Origin: Deinococcus indicus
GTDB taxonomy: Bacteria > Deinococcota > Deinococci > Deinococcales > Deinococcaceae
Direction: 5' to 3'
Length of the DNA: 43,073 bases
NCBI RefSeq assembly: GCF_002198095.1
Contig: NZ_NHMK01000007.1
Coordinates: forward strand, 1 to 43,073
The position numbers were made by a program, and so were the translations under genes. Below the pieces are notes generated by a model. The model was not told the DNA's origin. It worked only from the letters and a program-made list of their open reading frames with translations, and did no database searches. Shown in pieces: positions 21,513-29,005 of the stretch. Each line of letters opens with the position of its first letter. The stretch's first letter is position 1.

Positions 21513-22316
21513 TCAGAGCCGCCCCTCGGTGCCGGACTGCATCTCACCCCACCGCGGCGCGGGGCGACAGCGCGCCAAGCGCGCCCGGTCCAGCGTCATG
21601 ACCCGCAGGTCCGACGCGCCCAGCAGCTTCTCGTCCGACGCGCCCCGCTGCCACGACCTGATCTCCCGCGCGCCCCGCTCCACGCCCCGGAAGCCCACGT
21701 ACGTGCCGTCCACGCTGTCGCAGTGGCAGAAACTCAGGTGTCGGACACGCCGCGCGCTATTCACACGACCCACATGGGTGCGGAGCCCCTGGTCCGCCGC
21801 GCGTTCCAGAAGCGCGGCGCCAACCGCCTCCCGCCAGGGGTCACTGCCGCCCAGGAAGGCCACGTCACAGGGCGGCAACTCCAGTTCCTCTGCACCGTCT
21901 TGCAGGCAGTACGCGAGGGGGAACCCCAGCTCGGCGAGTTCCGGCGCGGCCGCGTGGAATGCCGCGAGGGTGCTGCGTCCGCAACCGGGGACATCGGGGA
22001 CCACCACGAACTGGCAGCGGGCGATCAACTCCGGGTCGTGCACGCGCCGCAGGTGCTCGACGAACTCGTCATAGTGGAAGCCGTGCTTGCTCAGGGCGTC
22101 GCAGTCCGACGCCCAGGGGCGCTGGGACGTCAGTATGCTGCCCAGTCCACCCACGCGCGGTCCGGTCATCACCTCAATGTCCGGGTGGGCGTCCAGGTCG
22201 TGCAAGTCACTGCTCGTGCTCGCGAAATACAACATGCGCGCTGGCGGGGCCGGGCCGCATCGCGGACAGGCCATCACTGACGACCCGCAGAGACAAGGGG
22301 CCGCACTTGCGGCCAT
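21513..22316 (-). CDS. DpdA/TGT-like protein with N-terminal zinc-ribbon-like segment
   Basis: A 267-aa protein. Residues 8-20 carry C-L-C-G and C-P-R-C-G, a zinc-binding pattern. From residue 28 (M-L-Y-F-A-S-T-S) the sequence resembles phage and plasmid relatives of tRNA-guanine transglycosylase called DpdA, which insert 7-deazaguanine bases into DNA. Shared features are V-V-V-P-D-V, L-A-Y-C-L-Q-D-G, D-V-A-F-L-G-G-S-D-P-W-R, then H-V-G-R-V-N-S-A-R-R-V-R-H and C-D-S-V-D-G-T-Y-V-G-F. No preQ0 synthesis genes are present in the window, so a base precursor would come from elsewhere. ATG 22316 keeps the cysteines; ATG 22235 would drop them. The family call rests on motif memory only. Confidence 0.55.
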   Translation of the reverse strand: MAASAAPCLCGSSVMACPRCGPAPPARMLYFASTSSDLHDLDAHPDIEVMTGPRVGGLGSILTSQRPWASDCDALSKHGFHYDEFVEHLRRVHDPELIARCQFVVVPDVPGCGRSTLAAFHAAAPELAELGFPLAYCLQDGAEELELPPCDVAFLGGSDPWREAVGAALLERAADQGLRTHVGRVNSARRVRHLSFCHCDSVDGTYVGFRGVERGAREIRSWQRGASDEKLLGASDLRVMTLDRARLARCRPAPRWGEMQSGTEGRL

Positions 22317-22339
22317 TTCCTTGAGCTACACGTGCTGGA

Positions 22340-22951
22340 TCACCAGCGGGGTGGGATGGTTCGTGGGGAGCGGCGCTCCAGCAGCGCTGCCGTGACGGCC
22401 TGGAGCGCGCGCGCGTGACTGAGCGCACTGGCCGGGTCGATCTGCGGCGTCTCGACCGTGTACCCCATGCCGGGCAGGCTCGGCAGGTACCGCGCGTACG
22501 GATTCAGTGTCCGGTCCTGCTCGTCCACGATCGCCTGGAGGTCCAGTGGCGTCAGGGGCGGTGTACCCGGTGGAAGGCTGGCGGCCACGGCCGCCGTGAT
22601 GAAGCGCCCGGTCCACGCGATCAGGGTGACTGGACCGGCTGACTGCAGAACCTCCAGCACCTGCGGGTACACCTGGGTGAAGGGTGGCTCGCTCGCGAGG
22701 TCCAGGGTCGTGAGGCCATGCCGCCGGTACGCACCTCCCTCGATGGGCCCGAGTGGCTGGGCGCGCCAGACGTGCTCGGCACCTGGAGTGATCAGGGCCA
22801 GTTCGATGACCTCGCCGGGTAGGCCGGTGGTGAGGACACCCACGAACGCGAGGGGCGCGCCGGGCAACACGCCGTGGGTGTGGAGGGCGTCGGCGTACAG
22901 CGTCATGCGCTGGGCGGCCTGGTCTTCGAAGTTCTTCGGGATCTCGATCAT
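22340..22951 (-). CDS. DnaQ-fold (DEDD exonuclease-like) protein without catalytic acids
   Basis: A 203-aa protein that follows the outline of the DnaQ 3'-5' exonuclease fold. F-V-G-V-L-T-T-G-L at 36-44 sits where active enzymes have D-x-E-T-T-G-L. P-I-E-G-G-A-Y-R-R-H-G-L-T follows, then F-T-Q-V-Y-P-Q-V-L-E-V-L, I-A-W-T-G-R-F-I in place of the H-N-x-x-F-D box, and a final S-H-A-R-A-L-Q-A-V in place of H-x-A-x-x-D. All the metal-binding acids appear to be lost, which suggests a non-catalytic nucleic-acid-binding or clamp-partner role. It has a good ribosome-binding site (AGGAG) and overlaps a 10-codon leader as ATGA. Confidence 0.6.
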   Translation of the reverse strand: MIEIPKNFEDQAAQRMTLYADALHTHGVLPGAPLAFVGVLTTGLPGEVIELALITPGAEHVWRAQPLGPIEGGAYRRHGLTTLDLASEPPFTQVYPQVLEVLQSAGPVTLIAWTGRFITAAVAASLPPGTPPLTPLDLQAIVDEQDRTLNPYARYLPSLPGMGYTVETPQIDPASALSHARALQAVTAALLERRSPRTIPPRW

Positions 22952-22980
22952 GGGGGTCTCCTGGTGGAAGGTCGTTCCAT
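22948..22980 (-). CDS. Ten-codon leader peptide coupled to the DnaQ-fold gene
   Basis: ATG at 22980 encodes M-E-R-P-S-T-R-R-P-P, and its TGA overlaps the next ATG as ATGA. A strong hairpin (22990-23014) ends about 9 nt upstream. The arrangement suggests translational coupling or leader control. Such short frames also occur by chance. Confidence 0.35.
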   Translation of the reverse strand: MERPSTRRPP

Positions 22981-22989
22981 GCAGGACGT

Positions 22990-23014
22990 GGCCGCACGCG
23001 GTTCGCGTGCGGCC
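22990..23014 (-). promoter_or_regulatory. Long GGCC hairpin before the leader peptide
   Basis: Perfect 11-bp stem GGCCGCACGCG/CGCGTGCGGCC with loop GTT. It is of the same GGCC-based type as the start-proximal set but sits about 9 nt before the leader ATG and 38 nt before the DnaQ-fold gene. Confidence 0.55.
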
Positions 23015-23024
23015 TGTGGTGGGA

Positions 23025-23126
23025 TCATCGGTGGAGGAGGCGTGGCTGGTGCGGGCTGGGCCGGTGGGGGAGACTGCGGGGGGCACGGTGCGGGGCGCTC
23101 TCGCGGCGGAGTCGGGTGGGGTGCAT
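23025..23126 (-). CDS. Possible 33-aa basic peptide behind a start-proximal hairpin
   Basis: ATG 23126 lies exactly 10 nt from hairpin 23137-23156, as for the larger genes. The frame (M-H-P-T-R-L-R-R-E-S) is short, Arg/His/Pro-rich and of low complexity, so it may be a remnant or a leader. It is supported mainly by the hairpin spacing. The rest of 22952-23136 holds the 22990-23014 hairpin and nothing else recognised. Confidence 0.3.
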   Translation of the reverse strand: MHPTRLRRESAPHRAPRSLPHRPSPHQPRLLHR

Positions 23127-23136
23127 GACCCTGACC

Positions 23137-23156
23137 TGGCCTCCGCCAGGAGGCCA
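23137..23156 (-). promoter_or_regulatory. Start-proximal GGCC hairpin (before the 33-aa ORF)
   Basis: Perfect 8-bp stem TGGCCTCC/GGAGGCCA with loop GCCA, 3 nt after the stop of 23160-23576 and 10 nt before the ATG at 23126. This compensated variant carries an internal GGAGG. Confidence 0.7.
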
Positions 23157-23159
23157 CGC

Positions 23160-23576
23160 CTAGAGAGGCGGCAGGCCGAGCAGATCGCGCAGGTTCAGGT
23201 TCAGTTTCGGGACGGCCTCGTCGTACGTCTCCCGGGCGAGTCGCTCGGCTTCCTCCATGCTGGTCGCTTCGCCCGTGGCAGTGCCGTTGTGGAAGACCGC
23301 GCCCCGGCGGACGAGACCGCGCAGGGTGCGGCGGTGCAGGGCGCGCTCCACGCGCTCACCCTGGATAGCCACCCGGTACGCGTCGGCCCGTTCCGTGTCC
23401 TGCACGGTGGTCAGGACTTCCAGCCCGAGTTTCTCCACCTCGGCGGCGGTGCTGGGGACCATCCAGACGCGCTGCGCGGGGTACATGGCGCGCAAGGCGT
23501 CGACGATCGCCTCGCCGATCGGCCAGCGGTACGCGGCACACACGGGTCCATCCTTGCTGGTCATCACCTTGATCAT
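23160..23576 (-). CDS. Hypothetical protein
   Basis: A 138-aa soluble protein: M-I-K-V-M-T-S-K-D-G-P-V-C-A-A-Y-R-W-P-I-G at the start, then A-A-E-V-E-K-L-G-L-E-V-L-T-T-V and a C-terminal helix-rich part (M-E-E-A-E-R-L-A-R-E-T-Y-D-E-A) ending L-R-D-L-L-G-L-P-P-L. No family is recognised. Met 23576 is preferred over an upstream start at 23612, which would overlap the inverted repeat at 23598-23619. It has no start-proximal hairpin of the common type. Confidence 0.6.
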   Translation of the reverse strand: MIKVMTSKDGPVCAAYRWPIGEAIVDALRAMYPAQRVWMVPSTAAEVEKLGLEVLTTVQDTERADAYRVAIQGERVERALHRRTLRGLVRRGAVFHNGTATGEATSMEEAERLARETYDEAVPKLNLNLRDLLGLPPL

Positions 23577-23597
23577 GCTCAATGAAGAGCAACACGC

Positions 23598-23619
23598 CCC
23601 CCACCGTGTCAAGTGGGGG
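23598..23619. repeat. Inverted repeat CCCCCAC/GTGGGGG between primase and 23160-23576
   Basis: Seven-bp arms around an 8-nt loop in the 69-nt gap after the primase gene. It lacks the GGCC core and correct spacing, and could be a weak terminator or processing site. Confidence 0.4.
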
Positions 23620-23645
23620 ACGTGGGAGCGGGGTTCAGACCCGGT

Positions 23646-24758
23646 TCAGGAGCGGGCCATCAGGGGCCAGCTGCCGTAATCCTGCGTGACGCCGAGGAGG
23701 GGGGTGAGGCGTGCGGCGTGCTGCACTTCCAGCTGCGCCGGCCAGAGGGCGAGGGAGTCCAGTTCCACGTCCTGGTGCTGCTCAGCGTGCAGCACGTCAG
23801 CCAGGGCCAGCACCCCGGCGCGGCCGAGCACGTCGCAGAAGTCCCCCTCCGCGAGGGCGGGGATCTGCCGCACGCGAGGCGCGCCCACCCGGAACGCGAG
23901 GTCCTGGATCCGGGCGCGCATGCCCGCTCCGCTCTTGTCTGGGTCGGCATAGACCCACACCTCGCGGTCCAGGCCGTCGAGAAAGGGCGTGGTGTCGGTG
24001 CCGGGCAGGCCCTGCACGTCGAAGTCCAACCCCAACTCCCGGATGACTCGCCAGGCCGCGGCCGCGTTCAGTTCACCCTCGATGACCAGGAGGCGGCTGG
24101 CCTGTCCGTACTGTGGGTTGCACCAGGCGGGCGTCCCGTGGCCGGGCACCATGACGGAGTACTTGCTGCGCGCGGCGCCGTGCACACGACGCTTGAAGTT
24201 CACGACGCGCCCAGTCGGTCCCCGGACGGCGAAGACCAGGTCGTTCCCCAGGGCGGCGACGTCGAGTTCACTGGGGGGCCACAGGCCCCGCCGGGCGAGG
24301 TCCTTCGCGGCCGGGTGGTCCTCGTGCAGGGGGGTGAGCCGCCGGCGGAGTGCCTCGGCGTCCCGGTGCGTGACCGCGCGGAGGTCGGCCAGTGCCTCCT
24401 GCGCGAGTGCGAGGACGTCCACGGGGGGTTTCTCGGTCGCGGTGCTGGGCGTGAAGCCCTGATCGGGCGTGCCCGTGAAGCGGAGGAGTTCCGCCCGGGC
24501 GTCCGGGCCGCTGAAGCCGAGGCTGATCAGGAAGGTGTAGGCGGTACCGCTCCCGGCGTTGCGCCCGCGCTTCTTCCACATCCACGTTCCGGCGCGGTTG
24601 CGCCAGACGCTGAAGCTGGGGTCGGCTTCCTGCATGCCGGGGCGGGGATCATGGATGGTGCCGCCCTTGGTGCCGAGGCCCCGGGCGGCCGGTGCGCCGC
24701 AGTGCGTGGCAATCAGGGCGCGCAGGTCGCAGGCGTTGGTGGCTGTGGTGAGACTCAT
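23646..24758 (-). CDS. Plasmid-type primase with TOPRIM domain
   Basis: A 370-aa protein. The N-terminal 85 residues follow a CHC2-like primase domain (D-P-S-F-S-V-W at 47-53, then W-M-W-K-K-R-G, then G-S-G-T-A-Y-T-F-L-I-S-L) but lack the zinc-binding Cys/His set. The TOPRIM domain is clear: L-L-V-I-E-G-E-L-N-A-A around E227-E229, then V-W-V-Y-A-D-P-D-K-S-G around D272-D274. It should make primers for replication of this replicon or a related element. No helicase domain is fused to it. The ATG at 24758 follows hairpin 24768-24793 by 10 nt. The loss of the zinc ligands is unusual but known in some mobile-element primases. Confidence 0.75.
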   Translation of the reverse strand: MSLTTATNACDLRALIATHCGAPAARGLGTKGGTIHDPRPGMQEADPSFSVWRNRAGTWMWKKRGRNAGSGTAYTFLISLGFSGPDARAELLRFTGTPDQGFTPSTATEKPPVDVLALAQEALADLRAVTHRDAEALRRRLTPLHEDHPAAKDLARRGLWPPSELDVAALGNDLVFAVRGPTGRVVNFKRRVHGAARSKYSVMVPGHGTPAWCNPQYGQASRLLVIEGELNAAAAWRVIRELGLDFDVQGLPGTDTTPFLDGLDREVWVYADPDKSGAGMRARIQDLAFRVGAPRVRQIPALAEGDFCDVLGRAGVLALADVLHAEQHQDVELDSLALWPAQLEVQHAARLTPLLGVTQDYGSWPLMARS

Positions 24759-24767
24759 ACGCCTCCC

Positions 24768-24793
24768 GTGGCCCAGCCCCCTGGCTGGGCCAC
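24768..24793 (-). promoter_or_regulatory. Start-proximal GGCC hairpin (before the primase)
   Basis: Eleven-bp stem GTGGCCCAGCC/GGCTGGGCCAC with loop CCCT. Its TGGCC end is 10 nt before the ATG at 24758. It is another compensated stem variant. Confidence 0.75.
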
Positions 24794-24804
24794 TCCTGCC
24801 GGGT

Positions 24805-26304
24805 TCAGCGGAGCAGGGTGCGCAGGAATGTCAGGACGTGTGTGGTGAGCTGAGCCGGATCGCTCATCAGCACGCAGGGGCCGAACGCGCGCTCGTACGC
24901 GGCGGCCACGTCCGGCTGCACGTCGAGCAGGATCGGCACGACGAGGCCATCATGCCGCGCGCGTAGCTGGGCGCACTGGGTGTAATCACGCTCCATGAGG
25001 GCGCCGTCGCTGAGGATCACGGTGATACTCCGGCCGGGCAGGACGGGTGACCACAGACCCTGGAGTGCGGGGGCGAGGCGGGTGTTGCCGTACGCCTGCA
25101 GGTCCGCCACGGCATTCAGGGCGGCGGTGGGCAGCGTGCCCGTCTGAATGAGCGGCTGCGCATCATCGGCGAACGCTGTGGCCAGGATGGGCGTGCCGCT
25201 CTGCTGCGCGGCCAGCGTCAGGATGAACGCCATGCGCCGGGCGTGCGCGAGTCGATCCTGGTAATTCATGCTGCTGCTCACGTCGATCGCGAGCCGCAGG
25301 TGCGCCGGACCGGGACGCTTCACGCCGACCTTCAGGTCGAAGGGGCGCTCGCTGCCCGTTTCGTGCCGGTCGTACCGGTAGCGGCCGCGGTCGCGGCTGG
25401 GTTGCGTCCGGTCCGGCAGGGCCGGGGGGCACAGGGCTGCGGCGAGGCGGCGGGCCTCACCCTGCACCTGGGCCTGGAGGTGCTCGGCGCGGGGCGTCAC
25501 CTGCGGATCCACCTCCGGTTTGATCGGGCGGGGCTCCGCACCGTGCAACTGGCCGGGCCCGTCTCCAGCGGCACTCCCCTGGAGGGATGGACCGGGTGTC
25601 TGCGGCAGCAGGGCCTGCCCACCTCCATCGAGGAAGAAACGGAACTCCTCGCGTTCGGGCGCCTGCTCGGGGAGATTCAGGATCTGCAGGATGCGCCGGG
25701 CGGCGTCGACGACCGCGTCGTACGTGGGGGCGACCCAGGCCTCCTCCACGATCGCCTTCACCTCGGGCCACAGGCCTGCGTCCGCCTGATCGGGCGTGAA
25801 CGACCACGTGGGATGGTGGGCAGTGAAGCGGTGCAGGAGGCAACCACGCAGGACGTCCCCGCCCAGGCCGCCCTGCTCGATGGCGTGCGCGGCATCCACG
25901 TCGGCCGCCAGCTGGAACAGCGCCGTGAGGTGCGGGAAGTCCACGGCCGTGAGGCGCTCCATGCGTTCGTCCTCGAGCATGTTCACGAGCTGGCCGTGCA
26001 GCCCCGCGGGGAGTAGACCGGAGTGGTGCGTGTGCCCCGCCTCGTGCGCGATGAGGGATTCGAGGTAGGTCTGCTGGAACTCGTGCAGGTCCGCCGGTAG
26101 GCCACGCACGTGGCGGGCGAGGTGCAGGGGCGGGTACGGGTACTCGGGGTTGCACACGACGACGTGATTGACCATGTCGACGTAGGCGGACGGTTCGCTG
26201 GGGGTGAGGGTGAGGCGGTAGGTGGGCCGCCAGGAGTAGTACCGCCAGGCGTCCCACGCCCACTTCTGAATGCAGGGGGTCAGCCACCATTTCTGCTGGG
26301 TCAT
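24805..26304 (-). CDS. VWA-domain protein with HEAGH metal motif (CobT-like partner)
   Basis: A 499-aa protein. Residues 80-95 contain L-I-A-H-E-A-G-H (HExxH at 87-91), a zinc-peptidase-like motif typical of plasmid VWA metallopeptidase-like proteins. A disordered middle follows. The C-terminal von Willebrand A domain has a MIDAS D-V-S-S-S-M at 341-346 and I-L-S-D-G-A-L later. VWA proteins next to MoxR ATPases act as substrate adaptors in metal insertion or complex remodelling, as in CobS-CobT. The MoxR-like ATPase is directly upstream (26381-27901), although a terminator-like hairpin lies between them. The ATG at 26304 follows hairpin 26315-26337 by 10 nt. Confidence 0.75.
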   Translation of the reverse strand: MTQQKWWLTPCIQKWAWDAWRYYSWRPTYRLTLTPSEPSAYVDMVNHVVVCNPEYPYPPLHLARHVRGLPADLHEFQQTYLESLIAHEAGHTHHSGLLPAGLHGQLVNMLEDERMERLTAVDFPHLTALFQLAADVDAAHAIEQGGLGGDVLRGCLLHRFTAHHPTWSFTPDQADAGLWPEVKAIVEEAWVAPTYDAVVDAARRILQILNLPEQAPEREEFRFFLDGGGQALLPQTPGPSLQGSAAGDGPGQLHGAEPRPIKPEVDPQVTPRAEHLQAQVQGEARRLAAALCPPALPDRTQPSRDRGRYRYDRHETGSERPFDLKVGVKRPGPAHLRLAIDVSSSMNYQDRLAHARRMAFILTLAAQQSGTPILATAFADDAQPLIQTGTLPTAALNAVADLQAYGNTRLAPALQGLWSPVLPGRSITVILSDGALMERDYTQCAQLRARHDGLVVPILLDVQPDVAAAYERAFGPCVLMSDPAQLTTHVLTFLRTLLR

Positions 26305-26314
26305 GCGTGCGAAG

Positions 26315-26337
26315 TGGCCCCCAGCGTCTGGGGGCCA
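26315..26337 (-). promoter_or_regulatory. Start-proximal GGCC hairpin (before the VWA gene)
   Basis: Ten-bp stem TGGCCCCCAG/CTGGGGGCCA with loop CGT. It ends 10 nt before the ATG at 26304. Confidence 0.75.
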
Positions 26338-26350
26338 GAACTCCCCACAT

Positions 26351-26373
26351 GAAGAAAGCCCCCCGGAGGGGGC
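26351..26373 (-). terminator. Rho-independent terminator-like hairpin after the MoxR-like gene
   Basis: Six-bp GC stem GCCCCC/GGGGGC with a 4-nt loop, followed on the minus strand by TTTCTTC. It begins 8 nt after the stop of the AAA gene. This is the only stem in the 13-31 kb part with a T-rich tail, and it may separate the MoxR and VWA transcripts or attenuate between them. Confidence 0.55.
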
Positions 26374-26380
26374 CACCGCC

Positions 26381-27901
26381 TCACGCGGCCTTGTGAAGCA
26401 GGCCCTTGCGGAGTTGCTCTTCCAGGCGGGCCTTCAGGGCATTCACGGCCGCCGGGTCGGGCAGGCCCTCGTCGGTCAACTCGCAGCAGAACGGCGTGAC
26501 GGTGACGAGCAGCGCCTCGCGCAAGGCGTTGGTCTCGGAGAGGCCCGCCTGGACGAGGTCCTGCACTTCCGCGAGGAAGTTCAGAGTGACGCCGGTGTTC
26601 ATGGGCCGGGCGAGCAGCTGCCCCTGGTCGACCGTCATGCTGCGCGTGGCCACTTCCAGGGCGTACGCGACGCGCGCCGTCCCAGGTGTGGCCGCCTTCG
26701 CGTAGACCGGCATGATGACCGCCTCGGCAGGGTACGAGACGAACATGACACGCTGGAAGCGCCGCAGGAGGGCGGGGTCGAGCTCGCCGCTCTGCGTGTA
26801 CGAGCTGCCGGCGTTCGTGGTGCACAGGACGCTGAGTAGGCGCGTCGGGGCGTACAGGACTTCACCGGCGCCGGGGAGATCCAGGGTGTAGTACCGCCCG
26901 TCGGGCACGTCGACGCCCAGCGTGGCTTTGAGTTCCGTGGCGCTGACGTCGTCGAGCAGGCCGATCAGGGCGTTGCGGTGGTACGCGTCCAGGCGGAGCA
27001 GCTCGTCGATCAGGAGGGTGGTGCGTGTGCCCTGCTGCGCGAGGCGCATGGCCCGGGCGAGCGGGCCGTCCACCCAGCGGGCGCCCTGCAGGGTGGGGGA
27101 GATGAACCCGATCATGTCGCGGTCCTCCAGACCGGGGCGGCCCTTGAGGGACACGATCGTCGAACCGGTGGACAGGGCGACGCGCTTGCCGAGTTCGGTC
27201 TTCCCGCAGCCGGTGGGGCCGACGAGCAGGGCGCGGATGCCGTACGCGGCCCGCCGGGTGAGGCGGCCTTCCTCGCTGAGATCCGCACCGGGCTCGCCGG
27301 GCTGGCGGGGGGACTGCCCGAGGAGGACCGGGGAATGCGTCCACGCGGCGGGGGCGGAGAGGGGCCCGGTGATCCAGGAGCAGGTATCCGCGTAGAGCTT
27401 CCCAGTGTAGTACAGGGTGTCCAGGACGCGCTGGAGATCATCCTTGAATTCAGCGGTGTGGCTGAGGGTGACGAGGTGGTCCTCGGTGGTGGGGAGGGTG
27501 ACCGCGTGTCGCTCGATGGTGTGCAGGAGGGCACCCCACCGTTCGGCGAGTTCGGTGTGCTTGGCTGCGAGCTGGGCTTCGGCGATCAGGAGGATGTACG
27601 GGCGCACGGTCTGCCCGGCATTCACCCACGTCGCCTGGGCGGGGTGGGAGGCCATGAGGACGGGCTGGCCTTCCTTGTCGATGGTCTGGACGGTGAGGCG
27701 GTTGGGGATGCGTTCAGCCTCCACGCGGCCCAGCAGGACCTGGGCGACTGCTTCAGCCGCAGCCCACGGGATGATGCGCATCCGGTTGGACGTGTCGAGC
27801 TGGCTGTGCAGATGCTGTGGGATCTGCACGCGGCCGCCCTTCCCGAGTCCAGGGAACTTCGCCGTCTTGAAGGAGAACACGCTGCTGGTGCTGATGGTCA
27901 T
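26381..27901 (-). CDS. MoxR/CobS-like AAA+ ATPase
   Basis: A 506-aa protein. The N-terminal 200 residues are of unknown fold. The AAA core has Walker A G-P-T-G-C-G-K-T at 228-235, Walker B T-L-L-I-D-E-L near 275, a sensor-type L-C-T-T-N-A-G-S and D-P-A-L-L-R-R-F with the arginine finger. This fits dynein-type AAA_5/MoxR ATPases, which pair with VWA proteins such as the one at 24805. The pair likely remodels a protein complex; the target is unknown. The ATG at 27901 follows hairpin 27912-27932 by 10 nt. Confidence 0.8.
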   Translation of the reverse strand: MTISTSSVFSFKTAKFPGLGKGGRVQIPQHLHSQLDTSNRMRIIPWAAAEAVAQVLLGRVEAERIPNRLTVQTIDKEGQPVLMASHPAQATWVNAGQTVRPYILLIAEAQLAAKHTELAERWGALLHTIERHAVTLPTTEDHLVTLSHTAEFKDDLQRVLDTLYYTGKLYADTCSWITGPLSAPAAWTHSPVLLGQSPRQPGEPGADLSEEGRLTRRAAYGIRALLVGPTGCGKTELGKRVALSTGSTIVSLKGRPGLEDRDMIGFISPTLQGARWVDGPLARAMRLAQQGTRTTLLIDELLRLDAYHRNALIGLLDDVSATELKATLGVDVPDGRYYTLDLPGAGEVLYAPTRLLSVLCTTNAGSSYTQSGELDPALLRRFQRVMFVSYPAEAVIMPVYAKAATPGTARVAYALEVATRSMTVDQGQLLARPMNTGVTLNFLAEVQDLVQAGLSETNALREALLVTVTPFCCELTDEGLPDPAAVNALKARLEEQLRKGLLHKAA

Positions 27902-27911
27902 GCTCGTCTCG

Positions 27912-27932
27912 TGGCCCACCCGCGGTGGGCCA
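27912..27932 (-). promoter_or_regulatory. Start-proximal GGCC hairpin (before the MoxR-like gene)
   Basis: Nine-bp stem TGGCCCACC/GGTGGGCCA with loop CGC. It ends 10 nt before the ATG at 27901. Confidence 0.75.
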
Positions 27933-27936
27933 GCGC

Positions 27937-28749
27937 TCAGTCCTGCAGTGCACTGAGCGGTTGATTGCAGGTCAGGCACGCCACGTTCAGGCCTGGTTTC
28001 CCCCACACCTGGACCTGGCACGTCTGGCACTGGTACTTCACCCGAGTGGGTCGCCTGGGCTGCACCGGGATCGGTTGGATGGACGCGCGGACGGGTGAGG
28101 GGGGTGCCGTCAGGGTGAACCACTCCACGCCCGGCACGGCGGTGGACTCTGGTTCCAGGTCAACCGTGGGGGCCTCCACGTGCAGTGCAGCTGCTGGCAG
28201 CAGCCGGTCGTACCACGTGACCACGAAACTGGTCGCCAGGAGCGCCCGGCACGCCGTGAGAAACGGGCCTTCCATGATGTAGTCCGACATGGACTCCCCG
28301 GTGGTGCGCCCGCCCGGCGCGCCCGTCGTGGAGGGATGCAGGCCCAGTTCGATCATGCGGGTGGCCCACTGCCGGTTGTGATACCCCCGGCGGCCCGGCT
28401 GCCCGTGTTCGAACTGCCAGAGGTGAACCATCTCGTGCACGAGGGTACCGAGGGTCGCTTCCAGTGGCTGCACCGCGAAGTACGCCGGGTTCAGGGCGAT
28501 CTCGTGCACTTCCGCGCCACTGGCGGAGACGAACCGCCGTGGACTGAAGTACCCCGACGTCTTGTGCTTGCGTTGCAGGGTAATCAGTGCCGCGGGGAGT
28601 GTCCCCGCGAACAGGGCGGCATTGAAGTGATCGAACGCAGTCTGAAGTTCCGCGTAGGCCTGCGGGGTGGGATTGGATTGCACAATCCACACCCTGCGGG
28701 GCGTGGGGGTGACGACCTCAGAGGTCGAGGGAGACGTACCCCGGACCAT
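27937..28749 (-). CDS. SprT-like zinc metalloprotein with C-terminal zinc ribbon
   Basis: A 270-aa protein. The SprT-like core has L-V-H-E-M-V-H-L-W-Q (HExxH near residue 105) and a following Y-H-N-R-Q-W that supplies the third histidine. The C-terminus has a zinc ribbon C-Q-T-C (about 245) and C-L-T-C. SprT/Spartan relatives are proteases for DNA-protein crosslinks; plasmid forms are often uncharacterised. Its ATG at 28749 overlaps the last 32 nt of 28718-29005, so it appears coupled to that gene. A later start is possible, since the first 20 residues are low-complexity. Confidence 0.75.
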   Translation of the reverse strand: MVRGTSPSTSEVVTPTPRRVWIVQSNPTPQAYAELQTAFDHFNAALFAGTLPAALITLQRKHKTSGYFSPRRFVSASGAEVHEIALNPAYFAVQPLEATLGTLVHEMVHLWQFEHGQPGRRGYHNRQWATRMIELGLHPSTTGAPGGRTTGESMSDYIMEGPFLTACRALLATSFVVTWYDRLLPAAALHVEAPTVDLEPESTAVPGVEWFTLTAPPSPVRASIQPIPVQPRRPTRVKYQCQTCQVQVWGKPGLNVACLTCNQPLSALQD

Positions 28750-29005
28750 GCCGGGCCGTCACTGCGTCGTGGAGTTCGGGCATCTCCTCCGGCCGGAGGG
28801 CCATGAGCGTCCGTCCCTGCGCGTCGAACGCGGCGAGCGTGACGTCGAGCACCGGACGGCGGTGGCGGCCGTGAGTGGTCAGCCGCTCGTGCCGCACGAC
28901 TCGCGTCGCGGTGGGGTACATGCGGCGCACGGCCGGGTAGAGGGACTCGTGCAGGGTACCCTGCCGTGTCCGGGTCTTCCGTTTCGTGCGTGGTGTGGGG
29001 GCCAT
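28718..29005 (-). CDS. Small basic hypothetical protein
   Basis: A 95-aa protein with a very basic N-terminus (M-A-P-T-P-R-T-K-R-K-T-R-T-R-Q) followed by a compact domain (A-V-R-R-M-Y-P-T-A-T-R-V-V-R-H-E, then L-D-V-T-L-A-A-F-D-A-Q-G-R-T-L-M-A-L). Its ATG overlaps the ParB-like stop as TGATG and its end overlaps the SprT-like start, so three genes are coupled. DNA binding is a guess from charge. No family is recognised. Confidence 0.6.
   Translation of the reverse strand: MAPTPRTKRKTRTRQGTLHESLYPAVRRMYPTATRVVRHERLTTHGRHRRPVLDVTLAAFDAQGRTLMALRPEEMPELHDAVTARHGPGYVSLDL

Noticed and set aside
22299..22314. GGCCGC/GCGGCC hairpin like the start-proximal set
   Set aside because: It lies inside the likely coding start of the DpdA-like gene (codons A-A-S-A-A) and no ATG or GTG is 10 nt away.
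26351..26373. Another member of the start-proximal hairpin family
   Set aside because: It follows a stop codon and has a T-rich tail, so a terminator explains it better.
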